A stretch of DNA of 49,079 nucleotides from Leptolyngbya sp. Prado105 (GTDB lineage Bacteria; Cyanobacteriota; Cyanobacteriia; Leptolyngbyales; Leptolyngbyaceae): positions 1-49,079 of the forward strand of contig JALOOO010000009.1 in the NCBI GenBank assembly GCA_025454375.1. The letters run 5' to 3'. Numbering within the stretch: position 1 is the first letter of the stretch; every line of letters begins with the position of its first letter. Below the pieces are notes generated by a model. That model was given only the letters and a program-made list of their open reading frames with translations, was not told where the DNA came from and ran no database searches. Shown piece by piece: positions 25,614 through 34,091 of the stretch. The translations under genes and the position numbers were made by a program.

Positions 25614-26663
25614 ATGAATCGATCACCAGAACCCAACAATCATTCACCGCTCTGGAGTCGGATTAGCACAAATGCGTTAGTTCGTTTTCTGCTATTCTTT
25701 GCTTGCGGTTGGGCATTTGTTGCCCTGTTTCAATATTTTGAATATGTCATCTTCGTCTTTGCAATTTCAGCAATTCTCGCCCTGATATTGAACTATCCAG
25801 TGCAATATCTACAGCGCTTTGTGAAAAGAAGCATTGCACTGGGTCTAGTCATTGCTTTGAGCCTGATCGTTATTCTTGTCGCCGTGGTTGCGATCGCGCT
25901 CACGCTGACCAATCAAATTCAGCAATTAACAACATTGTTACTGCAAACGCTGAATACTTCAAACAATCCACTCGATCAGCTACAAACTGCATTAGCAGCC
26001 CGAAACATTCCGCTCAACCTCGATGCGATCGAAATTCAGATTCGTAATCTATTCACGACTGGACTAAATTGGGCGCTGACTTCTCTACCAATTCTTTTAC
26101 AAAACTATGTCACATTTATTATTATTCTGGTCGTTTCCTTTTTCATGTTGATTGATAGTACAAAGCTATGGCGACTGGTGCTGAAGTTAGTTCCATCTCA
26201 ACATCGAAATCGAGTTGCGAAAGCAGTGCAAACGAACTTTGTCGGCTTTCTTCGCGGTCAACTGCTCATTTCATTTCTCCTGAGTGCTGCAACCTTTCTT
26301 GTTTTTGTACTATTTGAAATTCCATTTTCATTCTTACTTGCAGTCACCATCGGCGTGTTTGACTTGATTCCGGGTATTGGCGCAACGCTAGGCGTGACTG
26401 TTGTTTGCTTCGTTATTTTAGTGCAAAGCGGCTGGCTCACGGCACTGAAGGTTTTAGCAGTTTGCGTACTTCTACAGCAACTACAAGATAATTTACTTGC
26501 GCCGCGCGTCATGCAAACGACGGTTCATCTTAGTCCTGTGATTGTATTTTTTGCGCTTTTAGTTGGAACACGAGTATCAGGACTGTTAGGGATCTTTCTA
26601 TCAGTGCCGATCGCGGGTGTGATTGTCAGTCTGTTGAATCTTGAAGAAGCACAAGGCGGTTAG
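25614..26663 (+). CDS. AI-2E family transporter (paralog 1)
   Basis: A 349-residue membrane protein. It has two N-terminal helices, a central soluble region rich in Gln/Leu (about 105-155), and C-terminal helices. The family block FDLIPGIGATLGV and QDNLLAPRVMQ identify the AI-2E/PerM family. Members export small molecules; some act as sodium/proton antiporters, so the substrate is open. It sits 25 nt after the HdeD-like gene, likely one operon under the upstream repeat element. A paralog lies at 38034-39053. Confidence 0.9.
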   Translation: MNRSPEPNNHSPLWSRISTNALVRFLLFFACGWAFVALFQYFEYVIFVFAISAILALILNYPVQYLQRFVKRSIALGLVIALSLIVILVAVVAIALTLTNQIQQLTTLLLQTLNTSNNPLDQLQTALAARNIPLNLDAIEIQIRNLFTTGLNWALTSLPILLQNYVTFIIILVVSFFMLIDSTKLWRLVLKLVPSQHRNRVAKAVQTNFVGFLRGQLLISFLLSAATFLVFVLFEIPFSFLLAVTIGVFDLIPGIGATLGVTVVCFVILVQSGWLTALKVLAVCVLLQQLQDNLLAPRVMQTTVHLSPVIVFFALLVGTRVSGLLGIFLSVPIAGVIVSLLNLEEAQGG

Positions 26664-26862
26664 ATGCACGATCGCTCGTTGAAGATAAATTCTCTCTGAT
26701 GGGAATTGTTGAGATCAGCCTAAATGCTTCCATAGGAAGACGTTCTTACTCCAAAAATTCGTAACTTTTAACAGTAAATTCAGCGGAATTTGTCGATCGT
26801 TAAAGTGTTAAGTGACTTATTAGAAAATCGCTTACTTCTTTATTTATCAATTTGGAGATGCA

Positions 26863-28011
26863 ATGGTTATTGTTAAAATATCTACTCTGTTCTCAGTCTT
26901 ACTCGTTGCCGCTAACCTATCCAGTTGTGCTTCGCCTCAAACCAGTAGTAATGCACAACAGCCTACGAATCCTGTAGCATCGCCTGCTCCCGCCCCTCAA
27001 GAAGGGATTAGTGCAGTTGCGCCCGTGGCAGAACGAGTAGGACCTGCGGTCGTGCAAATTAATACATCGCGCACAGTGCGAGAATCGATCGATGATTTTG
27101 GTTTAGATGAGTTCCTGGGCAGAAGAGTTCCCCAACAGCAGCAAGTGCAGCGGGGAACCGGATCAGGCTTTATTACCACTGCCGATGGGCAAGTGATTAC
27201 CAATGCTCATGTGGTTGAAGGTGCAGATACTGTTACCGTAGTTCTAAGAGATGGACAAACTTATCCGGGGCGCGTCGTTGGCTCTGATGCTATCAGTGAT
27301 CTAGCGGTCGTTAAAATTGAGGGAAATAATCTACCCGCCGCGCCATTAGGAGACTCGGATGCTTTAGTTCCTGGACAATTAGCAATTGCGATCGGGAATC
27401 CATTGGGACTCAGCAATACCGTAACGCAAGGTGTGATCAGTGCAACGGATCGATCGGTCGCGGAAATTGGGATTCCAGATAAACGAGTCAATTTTCTACA
27501 AACCGATGCTGCGATTAATCCAGGCAACTCTGGAGGACCTTTGCTGAATGCAGCCGGACAAGTCGTGGGTGTGAATACAGCTATCATTCAAGGGGCACAA
27601 GGGATCGGATTTGCCATTCCAATTAATACTGTAAAGACTATCTCTCAACAATTGGTGACAAACGGGCGAGTGGAGTATCCCTACATTGGGATTCAGATGG
27701 TGTCCCTCACACCACAATTGCGATCGCAGATTAATCAAAGCAATCCGGGCTTTCAGGTGACTCAAGACCAAGGCATCCTGGTACTAAATGTGTTACCAAA
27801 TTCGCCAGCGGCTCGTGCGGGGCTGCGTGCTGGCGATATAATCGCCAGTGTGAATGGCAAACCAGTTGAAAACGCAAATCAGATTCAACAGCAAGTTGAT
27901 ACAACTGGAATTAATAACACGATGCAGGTTACGGTCAACAGAAACGGAAATACTCAGCAAGTCGCGATCCGACCTCAAGCATTACCTCCTCAACAAGCCC
28001 GTCAAAGTTAG
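26863..28011 (+). CDS. HtrA/Deg-type serine protease, lipoprotein form
   Basis: A 382-residue periplasmic protease. The N-terminus has a hydrophobic core and lipobox-like LSSC, so it is probably lipid-anchored. A Pro-rich linker leads to the trypsin-like domain with catalytic His116 (VITNAHVV), Asp146 (AISDLAVVKI) and Ser223 (INPGNSGGPL). One C-terminal PDZ domain follows (about 265-365, AARAGLRAGDIIASVNGKPV). It would degrade or refold damaged envelope proteins. TTTGGAGA precedes the ATG. It is followed within 40 nt by the SDR gene. No gene symbol is given because cyanobacteria have several Deg paralogs. Confidence 0.93.
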   Translation: MVIVKISTLFSVLLVAANLSSCASPQTSSNAQQPTNPVASPAPAPQEGISAVAPVAERVGPAVVQINTSRTVRESIDDFGLDEFLGRRVPQQQQVQRGTGSGFITTADGQVITNAHVVEGADTVTVVLRDGQTYPGRVVGSDAISDLAVVKIEGNNLPAAPLGDSDALVPGQLAIAIGNPLGLSNTVTQGVISATDRSVAEIGIPDKRVNFLQTDAAINPGNSGGPLLNAAGQVVGVNTAIIQGAQGIGFAIPINTVKTISQQLVTNGRVEYPYIGIQMVSLTPQLRSQINQSNPGFQVTQDQGILVLNVLPNSPAARAGLRAGDIIASVNGKPVENANQIQQQVDTTGINNTMQVTVNRNGNTQQVAIRPQALPPQQARQS

Positions 28012-28050
28012 ATAATGTACACCAACTTTCGCTGATTGGAGATAGTAAAA

Positions 28051-28860
28051 ATGAAGGGATTAGCTGGAAAAACTGCGCTGATTACAGGAGCAAGTTCGGG
28101 AATTGGGCAAGCGATCGCGATTCGACTCGCTCAGGAGGGCTGCAATGTTGCGATTAACTATCGCAAGAGCGTCGAAGATGCTGAAGAAACCGAAGAAATG
28201 GCAATGAAAAAAGCCTGTGGACAAGTTGAAGAATGCGGCGTGAAATCACTCTTGGTACAAGGTGATGTTTCTCAAGAGCAAGACATTCTTAAGATGATGA
28301 AGGCAGTGATTGATCAATTTGGTAGCTTTGACATTTTGATCAACAATGCGGGAATTCAGACAGAATACCCTTCTCACGAAATTCCGACTGAAGAGTTCGA
28401 TCGAGTTTTGGGAACCAATCTTCGCGGGGCTTTCCTATGTGCGCGTGAAACGATTAAGCATTTTCTGTCTCAAAACCGCTCTGGTGTCATTATTAATGTG
28501 TCTAGTGTTCATGAACAAATTCCCCGACCGTTGTATCTCACTTATTCGATGAGCAAAGGCGGAATGGGCAACTTAACGCGAACACTGGCGCTAGAGTATG
28601 CCGATCGCCAAATTCGAGTCAATGCGATCGCGCCTGGAGCTACGATTACTCCGATTAATGAAGCTTGGACGAATGATCCCGAACAGAAAGCGATCGTATC
28701 AAGTCATATTCCAATGAATCGCCCTGGAACCTCAGAGGAAATGGCAGCCGCAGTCGCATTTCTTGCATCTGATGAAGCTGCATACATTACGGGACAAACA
28801 CTTTACATTGACGGTGGACTGACTCTTTATGCCGACTTTCGAGAAGCTTGGTCAGCATAA
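28051..28860 (+). CDS. SDR-family dehydrogenase, glucose-1-dehydrogenase-like
   Basis: About 269 residues; ATG 28051 is chosen because TTGGAGAT precedes it. The NAD(P)-binding Rossmann motif is TGASSGIGQ near residue 13. NNAG lies near 95. The catalytic Ser is in INVSSVHEQ, and Tyr and Lys in TYSMSKGG (YxxxK). IDGGLTLYADF at the end is typical of glucose 1-dehydrogenase-like SDRs. The sugar substrate is a family-level inference, supported by the adjacent glucosidase gene 55 nt downstream, likely in the same transcript. Cytoplasmic. Confidence 0.9.
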   Translation: MKGLAGKTALITGASSGIGQAIAIRLAQEGCNVAINYRKSVEDAEETEEMAMKKACGQVEECGVKSLLVQGDVSQEQDILKMMKAVIDQFGSFDILINNAGIQTEYPSHEIPTEEFDRVLGTNLRGAFLCARETIKHFLSQNRSGVIINVSSVHEQIPRPLYLTYSMSKGGMGNLTRTLALEYADRQIRVNAIAPGATITPINEAWTNDPEQKAIVSSHIPMNRPGTSEEMAAAVAFLASDEAAYITGQTLYIDGGLTLYADFREAWSA

Positions 28861-28915
28861 CTGAATGCGAGTTTGGTAGAAACAGTTCGCTTCAATGTAA
28901 CTGAGGTAAAAATTT

Positions 28916-31576
28916 ATGACAGCCGAAGAACGTCGTTTAGAAGAAGCCCGTAACCGCACAGCACACTGGCGTAGGTGGGGCCCGTATTTAAGTGAGCGAC
29001 AATGGGGAACGGTTCGAGAAGACTATAGTTCTTATGGAACAGCATGGGACTATTTCCCGCATGATCATGCTCGTTCTCGTGCATATCGCTGGGGTGAAGA
29101 TGGCATTGCTGGCATCTCTGATAACCATCAGCGATTGTGTTTTGCGATCGCGCTCTGGAATGGCGAAGATCCCATTCTCAAAGAGCGGTTGTTTGGTCTG
29201 ACTGGTACTGAAGGCAATCATGCTGAGGATGTCAAGGAGTACTATTTTTACCTCGACAATACGCCCAGTCATGCCTACATGAAGTATCTGTACAAGTATC
29301 CCTACTCCGCTTTTCCTTATACTCAACTGGTGCAGGAAAATCAGCGACGCGGATTCCACGATTTCGAGTTTGAGCTAATGGATACGGGGATTTTTGAGGA
29401 CGATCGTTATTTTGATGTGGTGATCGAATATGCAAAAGAATCCGCAGAAGACATTCTGGTTCAAATTCGTGTAACCAATCGAGGCAATGAAGATAGAACA
29501 TTGCATCTGTTACCGACGCTGTGGTTTCGGAATACTTGGTCTTGGGATACATCAAGCGAAAAGCCATTTCTCAAACAATTACGATCGGATGAGCAATTCG
29601 GTCTAATCGAGGCATCTCATCCGACCTTAGACAATCGCTGGTTATACTGTGAGCCAGCGAAAGAGCTTTTATTTACCGAAAATGAAACGAACTATGAGCG
29701 ATTGTTTGGTGTAAGCAATGCTTCTCCATTTGTGAAAGATAGTATCGATCGCTATGTGGTTCACGGTGAAACATCTGCGGTGAATTCCGAGCAGGTTGGA
29801 ACGAAGGTTTCTAGTTATTACTTATTGAACATTGATGCAGGGCAAACAAAAGTTGTTCGATTGAGACTCAGTAACATTGAGAGCTTATCTGATCCTTTTG
29901 GCTCAAGCTTCGATACAGTGTTGCAAATTCGTAAGTCCGAAGCAGATGAATTCTACGATCGTATTACTCCGAATCCTTTCTCAGAAGATGCTCGCAATGT
30001 TCAGCGTCAAGCCTTTGCGGGAATGCTTTGGAACAAGCAATTTTATCATTTTGTGATGGAAGACTGGCTGAAAGGCGACCCCACTCAACTGCCCCCACAG
30101 CGACAATTTGCTCGAAACTCAGAGTGGTTTCATCTGTTTAATGATGACATTCTCTCAATGCCCGATAAGTGGGAATTTCCCTGGTTTGCCGCTTGGGATT
30201 TAGCCTTTCATACCATTCCATTGGCGATGATCGATCCCGACTTTGCCAAGCGCCAACTCGATCGCTTAACTCGTGAATGGTATATGCACCCGAATGGTCA
30301 GATTCCAGCTTACGAGTGGAACTTTAGTGATGTGAATCCTCCGGTTGAAGCTTGGGCAACCTGGCGAGTCTATGAAATCGAGAAACAGTTCTATGGTCGT
30401 GCGGATACTGATTTCCTAGAGCGCGTGTTTCAGAAGTTGCTGCTGAATTTTACCTGGTGGGTAAATCGCCAAGACCAAGAAGGCAATAACATTTTTGAGG
30501 GGGGCTTTTTAGGACTCGACAACATTGGCATCTTCGATCGTAGTGCAGAACTACCGAGCGGCTTTCATTTGGAACAGTCAGACGGCACAGCCTGGATGGC
30601 AATGTATAGCTTATCAATGCTACGAATTGCGCTAGAACTTGCGAAAAAGAATCCGCCTTACGAAGATATTGCCAGCAAATTTTTCGAGCATTTCCTGTAC
30701 ATTGCAGATGCGATGAACCATATCGGTAATGGCAATACACCGCTGTGGGACGAACAAGACAGCTTTTACTATGATCTACTCCATCTACCGAATCAACAGA
30801 GATTGCACGTCAAAGTACGATCGATGGTCGGAATTCTTCCCTTATTTGCAGTCGAGGTGCTGGATCTAGAGCAGATTAATGCTTTTCCTGGGTTCAAACG
30901 GCGAGTGGACTGGTTTATCAAACATCGTCCAAATCTCACGCAGAACATTGTCTGTATGGAATCTAAGGAGACGAAAAGATTATTGTCGATCGTCAATCTA
31001 GAGAAGCTGAAAAAGATTCTAGCCAGACTGCTGGATCAAACTGAATTCTTGAGTCCTCACGGCATTCGATCGGTGTCGAAATTCCACGAAGCCCATCCCT
31101 ACGTCTTTTCCACCAATGGGCAAGAGTTTCGATTACAGTACGAGCCTGCTGAATCTAGAAACGGCACCTTTGGGGGAAATTCTAATTGGCGAGGTCCGGT
31201 TTGGTTTCCGATCAATTACTTGCTGGTTGAATCCCTGCACAGGTTTCATAACTATCTTGGCGATGAGTTTCAGGTAGAGTGTCCAACTGGATCAGGTCAA
31301 TTGATGACTTTAGCAGAAATCGCAACTGAGTTATCGAGACGGCTCACGAACATCTTTTTAAGAAACGAATCTGGCGGGAGCTTCGCTGTTGCCAAAGGCG
31401 ATCGCGCTGTGTTTGGGGGCAATGCTCGATTTCAAACTGATCCTCACTGGCGCGATTTGATTCTATTTCACGAATACTTTAACGGCGACAACGGTGCAGG
31501 GCTAGGAGCAAACCACCAGACAGGCTGGACTGGTTTGGTTGCAACTTTGATATCAACCCTATCGCAACGGACTTGA
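28916..31576 (+). CDS. GH63-like (MGH1-type) glucosidase
   Basis: An 886-residue enzyme with an N-terminal region ([20 protein letters not shown]) and an alpha/alpha-toroid catalytic region of the GH63/mannosylglycerate-hydrolase-like type. Conserved blocks are [39 protein letters not shown] and [18 protein letters not shown]. It would remove terminal glucose or a related sugar from small glycosides in the cytoplasm; the true substrate is unknown, and hydrolysis of a compatible solute such as a glucosyl- or mannosylglycerate is possible. It follows the SDR gene in the same direction. Complete, with no lesion seen. Confidence 0.88.
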   Translation: MTAEERRLEEARNRTAHWRRWGPYLSERQWGTVREDYSSYGTAWDYFPHDHARSRAYRWGEDGIAGISDNHQRLCFAIALWNGEDPILKERLFGLTGTEGNHAEDVKEYYFYLDNTPSHAYMKYLYKYPYSAFPYTQLVQENQRRGFHDFEFELMDTGIFEDDRYFDVVIEYAKESAEDILVQIRVTNRGNEDRTLHLLPTLWFRNTWSWDTSSEKPFLKQLRSDEQFGLIEASHPTLDNRWLYCEPAKELLFTENETNYERLFGVSNASPFVKDSIDRYVVHGETSAVNSEQVGTKVSSYYLLNIDAGQTKVVRLRLSNIESLSDPFGSSFDTVLQIRKSEADEFYDRITPNPFSEDARNVQRQAFAGMLWNKQFYHFVMEDWLKGDPTQLPPQRQFARNSEWFHLFNDDILSMPDKWEFPWFAAWDLAFHTIPLAMIDPDFAKRQLDRLTREWYMHPNGQIPAYEWNFSDVNPPVEAWATWRVYEIEKQFYGRADTDFLERVFQKLLLNFTWWVNRQDQEGNNIFEGGFLGLDNIGIFDRSAELPSGFHLEQSDGTAWMAMYSLSMLRIALELAKKNPPYEDIASKFFEHFLYIADAMNHIGNGNTPLWDEQDSFYYDLLHLPNQQRLHVKVRSMVGILPLFAVEVLDLEQINAFPGFKRRVDWFIKHRPNLTQNIVCMESKETKRLLSIVNLEKLKKILARLLDQTEFLSPHGIRSVSKFHEAHPYVFSTNGQEFRLQYEPAESRNGTFGGNSNWRGPVWFPINYLLVESLHRFHNYLGDEFQVECPTGSGQLMTLAEIATELSRRLTNIFLRNESGGSFAVAKGDRAVFGGNARFQTDPHWRDLILFHEYFNGDNGAGLGANHQTGWTGLVATLISTLSQRT

Positions 31577-32025
31577 GCCTGTTTGGTTGAAGTGAATTGC
31601 TTTTATCCGTCTACTGTTGGCTTCCGGGTTGGTTTAGAACCGCAAATGCAATTCTTAGTTTGGGATTAATTCCGCTCATCGGTAGCATTATTGTCTTTGG
31701 TTTAGCAGCCTGGTAGTTGAGGGGTTTCGTTTAAGATGGGGAATCTGGAGTGCGATTTTAGGCGCGATCGCACTCAGCAATATAAGAATAGAAGTACCAG
31801 GGCTTACGGTGGTCTTCGATGAAGTGGAGTTAGCATCGGGTCGGTTCAGAATGATTGGATCAGACGGAATTGTTTCTTGAGCAGATTGCATCTCTACTTC
31901 TCCAATTTCCAATTTTCTTTGTCGAATCAAGCATGCGAAGTGATTCGACTGAATCATTCCGGCGTTCGCTATCAATGCTTTAACCTGCAACTGTCTCGCA
32001 TCTGGTGTCGTCAGTTACTCAGCTT
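31577..32025. other. Eroded intergenic region
   Basis: On the plus strand, about 31600-31716, a stop-bounded frame reads like the last membrane helix of a lost protein (GWFRTANAILSLGLIPLIG, then IIVFGLAAW). It has no upstream body. On the minus strand a possible small gene at 31688-31891 overlaps it. The zone looks like a collection of gene ends. Confidence 0.4.
31688..31891 (-). CDS. Possible small membrane protein
   Basis: ATG 31891 has TTGGAG about 10 nt upstream. The 67-residue frame has a Ser/Thr/Asp-rich start (MQSAQETIPSDP) and one hydrophobic stretch (TSILILLSAIAPKIAL). No family is recognised. The frame remains open upstream of this ATG, which weakens the call. It overlaps a remnant on the other strand. 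It may be real, or a by-product of an eroded region. Confidence 0.25.
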   Translation of the reverse strand: MQSAQETIPSDPIILNRPDANSTSSKTTVSPGTSILILLSAIAPKIALQIPHLKRNPSTTRLLNQRQ

Positions 32026-32169
32026 TTAATGTTTCTCGTGCCGAAACTGATTCACTAAACGTTCTGAGTAAGCACGGATCGAAGGATGTTCGGCTTCGTT
32101 AATGCCGTACAAATCTAGATGGTCTTCATGTCCAAAAAGATCGCCATCACGATTCACACGATCGCTGAC
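32026..32169 (-). pseudogene. C-terminal remnant of a fourth PRC-barrel protein
   Basis: Directly after the stop of the PRC gene at 32180, the minus strand reads VSDRVNRDGDLFGHEDHLDL, then YGINEAEHPSIRAYSERLVN and a short basic end. This matches the inter-domain segment of the PRC-DUF2382 protein at 32779 (DRDLYDLNDQDHNALKLYEERLV). No barrel domain precedes it. A GTG at 32157 could start a 43-residue peptide, but a truncated paralog is the better explanation. Confidence 0.55.
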
Positions 32170-32179
32170 TTTGTTCTAA

Positions 32180-32680
32180 TCAGAGCGATGATCCGTTACG
32201 GTTTGCACTAGCCATACGCTGAGAAATCAATTCATTCTCATAATCACACAAGTCCCCAGTTGCAGTGTAGATGTCTGAATTTCGATTGTGAGACTCAGTA
32301 TCTGTGAAGCTTGTAGCCGCATTCAAAGAACCGTAGACTCTGCTAATTCGGTCTTCATAGCTCGCTTCCGTTCCTAGCTCTCCAGCTAAATCAGGGAGAC
32401 TTTCAATTTGTTGTTTCGTGAGTTGAGGAATGCAAATTGATCTCGTTTCATAGTCAAGTTGCACTAGACCCACAGGTATCAGGACTATCCTGCCAACATA
32501 CCACAGCCCAGTTTCTAGAATTAAATAACGAAAACGACCTGTTTCCCCATCGACTAAAAGATTTCTCACAGTTCCCACTTTTTCATGGTTACGTGCAAAC
32601 ACCTTCATCACTTTAATCGTGAAGCCACCGAAAGGACTTGTGTAATTTGAATAATGGTCTTCAAGCTTATATAGCACCAT
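32180..32680 (-). CDS. PRC-barrel domain protein (paralog 2)
   Basis: A 166-residue protein with a PRC-barrel over residues 1-85 (VGTVRNLLVDGETGRFRYL, LIPVGLVQLDYETR) and a short hydrophilic tail ending DYENELISQRMASANR. It is most similar to the barrel of the gene at 528 and of its neighbour at 32779. Conserved features shared by all three are the E/D-TGRFRY turn and the TKQQ(I/V)E(S/N)LP segment. GGGGGAAAC precedes the ATG. It follows the PRC-DUF2382 gene by about 100 nt, separated by a strong hairpin. Function unknown, with stress association inferred from the array. Confidence 0.88.
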   Translation of the reverse strand: MVLYKLEDHYSNYTSPFGGFTIKVMKVFARNHEKVGTVRNLLVDGETGRFRYLILETGLWYVGRIVLIPVGLVQLDYETRSICIPQLTKQQIESLPDLAGELGTEASYEDRISRVYGSLNAATSFTDTESHNRNSDIYTATGDLCDYENELISQRMASANRNGSSL

Positions 32681-32710
32681 TGTTTCCCCCTCAGTCGTTG
32701 CATAGTTGTT

Positions 32711-32748
32711 TTCGTCGATCGCTCTAGTTTCCTAAAGCGATCGACGAA
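32711..32748 (-). terminator. Perfect 13-bp hairpin between PRC-barrel genes
   Basis: Arms TTCGTCGATCGCT (32711-32723) and AGCGATCGACGAA (32736-32748) enclose a 12-nt loop. It starts about 30 nt after the PRC-DUF2382 stop and ends before the next PRC gene. It has no T-run, so termination or RNA processing within the array are both possible. Confidence 0.55.
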
Positions 32749-32778
32749 GCTACATCAATCTAATTGGTGACACAGGTT

Positions 32779-33612
32779 CTATTTACTAACGGTCGGGCGA
32801 CCTTGAGTATCGACATCCAGTTCTTCCCGGCGAACGGTGTCTGCTGCCGTAGCAACATCCTGATCGACTTCTTTCCGCACCCGCACTTCCTCGCGCACGA
32901 AGGCTTCTTTGTGAATCTCTGGGGTTTCTTCGTACACTTCCATCCGAGCGACTGCACCTTCTTGAAACGCAGTTCCTGGAGCAACTGTTGAGCTACTTGT
33001 AGGAGATGACCGCTCAATTACGACTCGTTCTTTCTCAACCGGAACTTCAACGCGATCGGTATCTGTTTCGACGTGCTTCCCGATCGTGACTTCCCCAGCT
33101 TTTTGACGGGTCTTGCCAGCGACTAAACGCTCCTCATACAGTTTGAGTGCATTGTGGTCTTGGTCGTTTAGATCGTACAAATCGCGATCGTAGTCGTAGT
33201 TGTAGGTATTGCGATCGTAAGCGGGTGCAGCAGTCGTTGTTGCAGTCGCCGCTGCTGCGGGACGGTAGATACCACGAACTTGCTCTTCATAGTCATAGTC
33301 TACAGTTTCAAGATTATCAAAGTTGGGCAAGCTCTCAACTTGCTCTTTGGTCATGCTTGGAACATAAATCCGTTCTTCTGCATAATCAATCCGGGTAGTA
33401 CCTACTGGAAGCAGAACTTTTTTACCAAAAACCCAGAATCCAGTGTCAACGACGAAGTAGCGGAAGCGACCCGTTTCGCTATCCACCAGAACATCAGTCA
33501 CTGTTCCAACTTTGTCATCGTCTTGTGCATAAACACTGAAGTTGTTCAAATTCTTATTGTCTGAATCGCTGCGATAATCGGGATAAAAATCTTCGAGTTT
33601 GAGAATCGGCAT
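32779..33612 (-). CDS. PRC-barrel and DUF2382 (AvaK-like) protein
   Basis: A 277-residue soluble protein. The N-terminal PRC-barrel is at about 1-85 (VGTVTDVLVDSETGRFRYF, LLPVGTTRIDYAEE). An Ala/Thr and Tyr/Asp-rich linker follows (about 115-150). The C-terminal DUF2382/YsnF domain (about 165-277) has its charged strands VTIGKHVETDTDRVEVPVEK and EEVRVRKEVDQD. This PRC plus DUF2382 layout is that of AvaK, an akinete-associated protein of heterocystous cyanobacteria, but its biochemical role is not known. It heads an array of PRC genes on the minus strand. Confidence 0.9.
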   Translation of the reverse strand: MPILKLEDFYPDYRSDSDNKNLNNFSVYAQDDDKVGTVTDVLVDSETGRFRYFVVDTGFWVFGKKVLLPVGTTRIDYAEERIYVPSMTKEQVESLPNFDNLETVDYDYEEQVRGIYRPAAAATATTTAAPAYDRNTYNYDYDRDLYDLNDQDHNALKLYEERLVAGKTRQKAGEVTIGKHVETDTDRVEVPVEKERVVIERSSPTSSSTVAPGTAFQEGAVARMEVYEETPEIHKEAFVREEVRVRKEVDQDVATAADTVRREELDVDTQGRPTVSK

Positions 33613-34091
33613 TGGCTCTTCTCTCTAAATACTATAATATTAGTTATAAAAAATCTTGGGATTTGAGCCATCTACCAATTGAAAGAGTTAGGTAATATTA
33701 GATTTATTTTTAGCGATTTTCGTTAAAGCTACAATTACAAAATGCAGAAAGTAAAACGCAGTGATTCTTTCTCAGAGCTAGATGCAGCAAACGTTTTAGC
33801 TAATATAAACTGTAAGGAAAAATCCATATAAACAGAATTTATAGATAAGAAATTTGTATCATAATGTTACTAAATAAACATATCTTGAACTGAAATGTGT
33901 AGACAGATATAAGAAATAGAAAAAACTAAATAAGTTACGGTTATTAATGCTGTAATACATCAATTTCTTACGATTCTTCAACCGCAAGAAATTAATGCAG
34001 ATTGTCAAATACCACTCTAAATACCACTTACAGCGATCGATGATTATGACTCTCGCCACTATCACTGAGACAATAATTTGCGTTCAGCACT
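33613..34091. other. AT-rich intergenic region
   Basis: This lies between the start of the PRC-DUF2382 gene and the stop of the debranching-type gene. It is markedly AT-rich (33640-34000). No gene, hairpin or shared repeat element is convincing; only short frames are present. It should hold the promoter of the PRC-DUF2382 gene. Confidence 0.5.
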
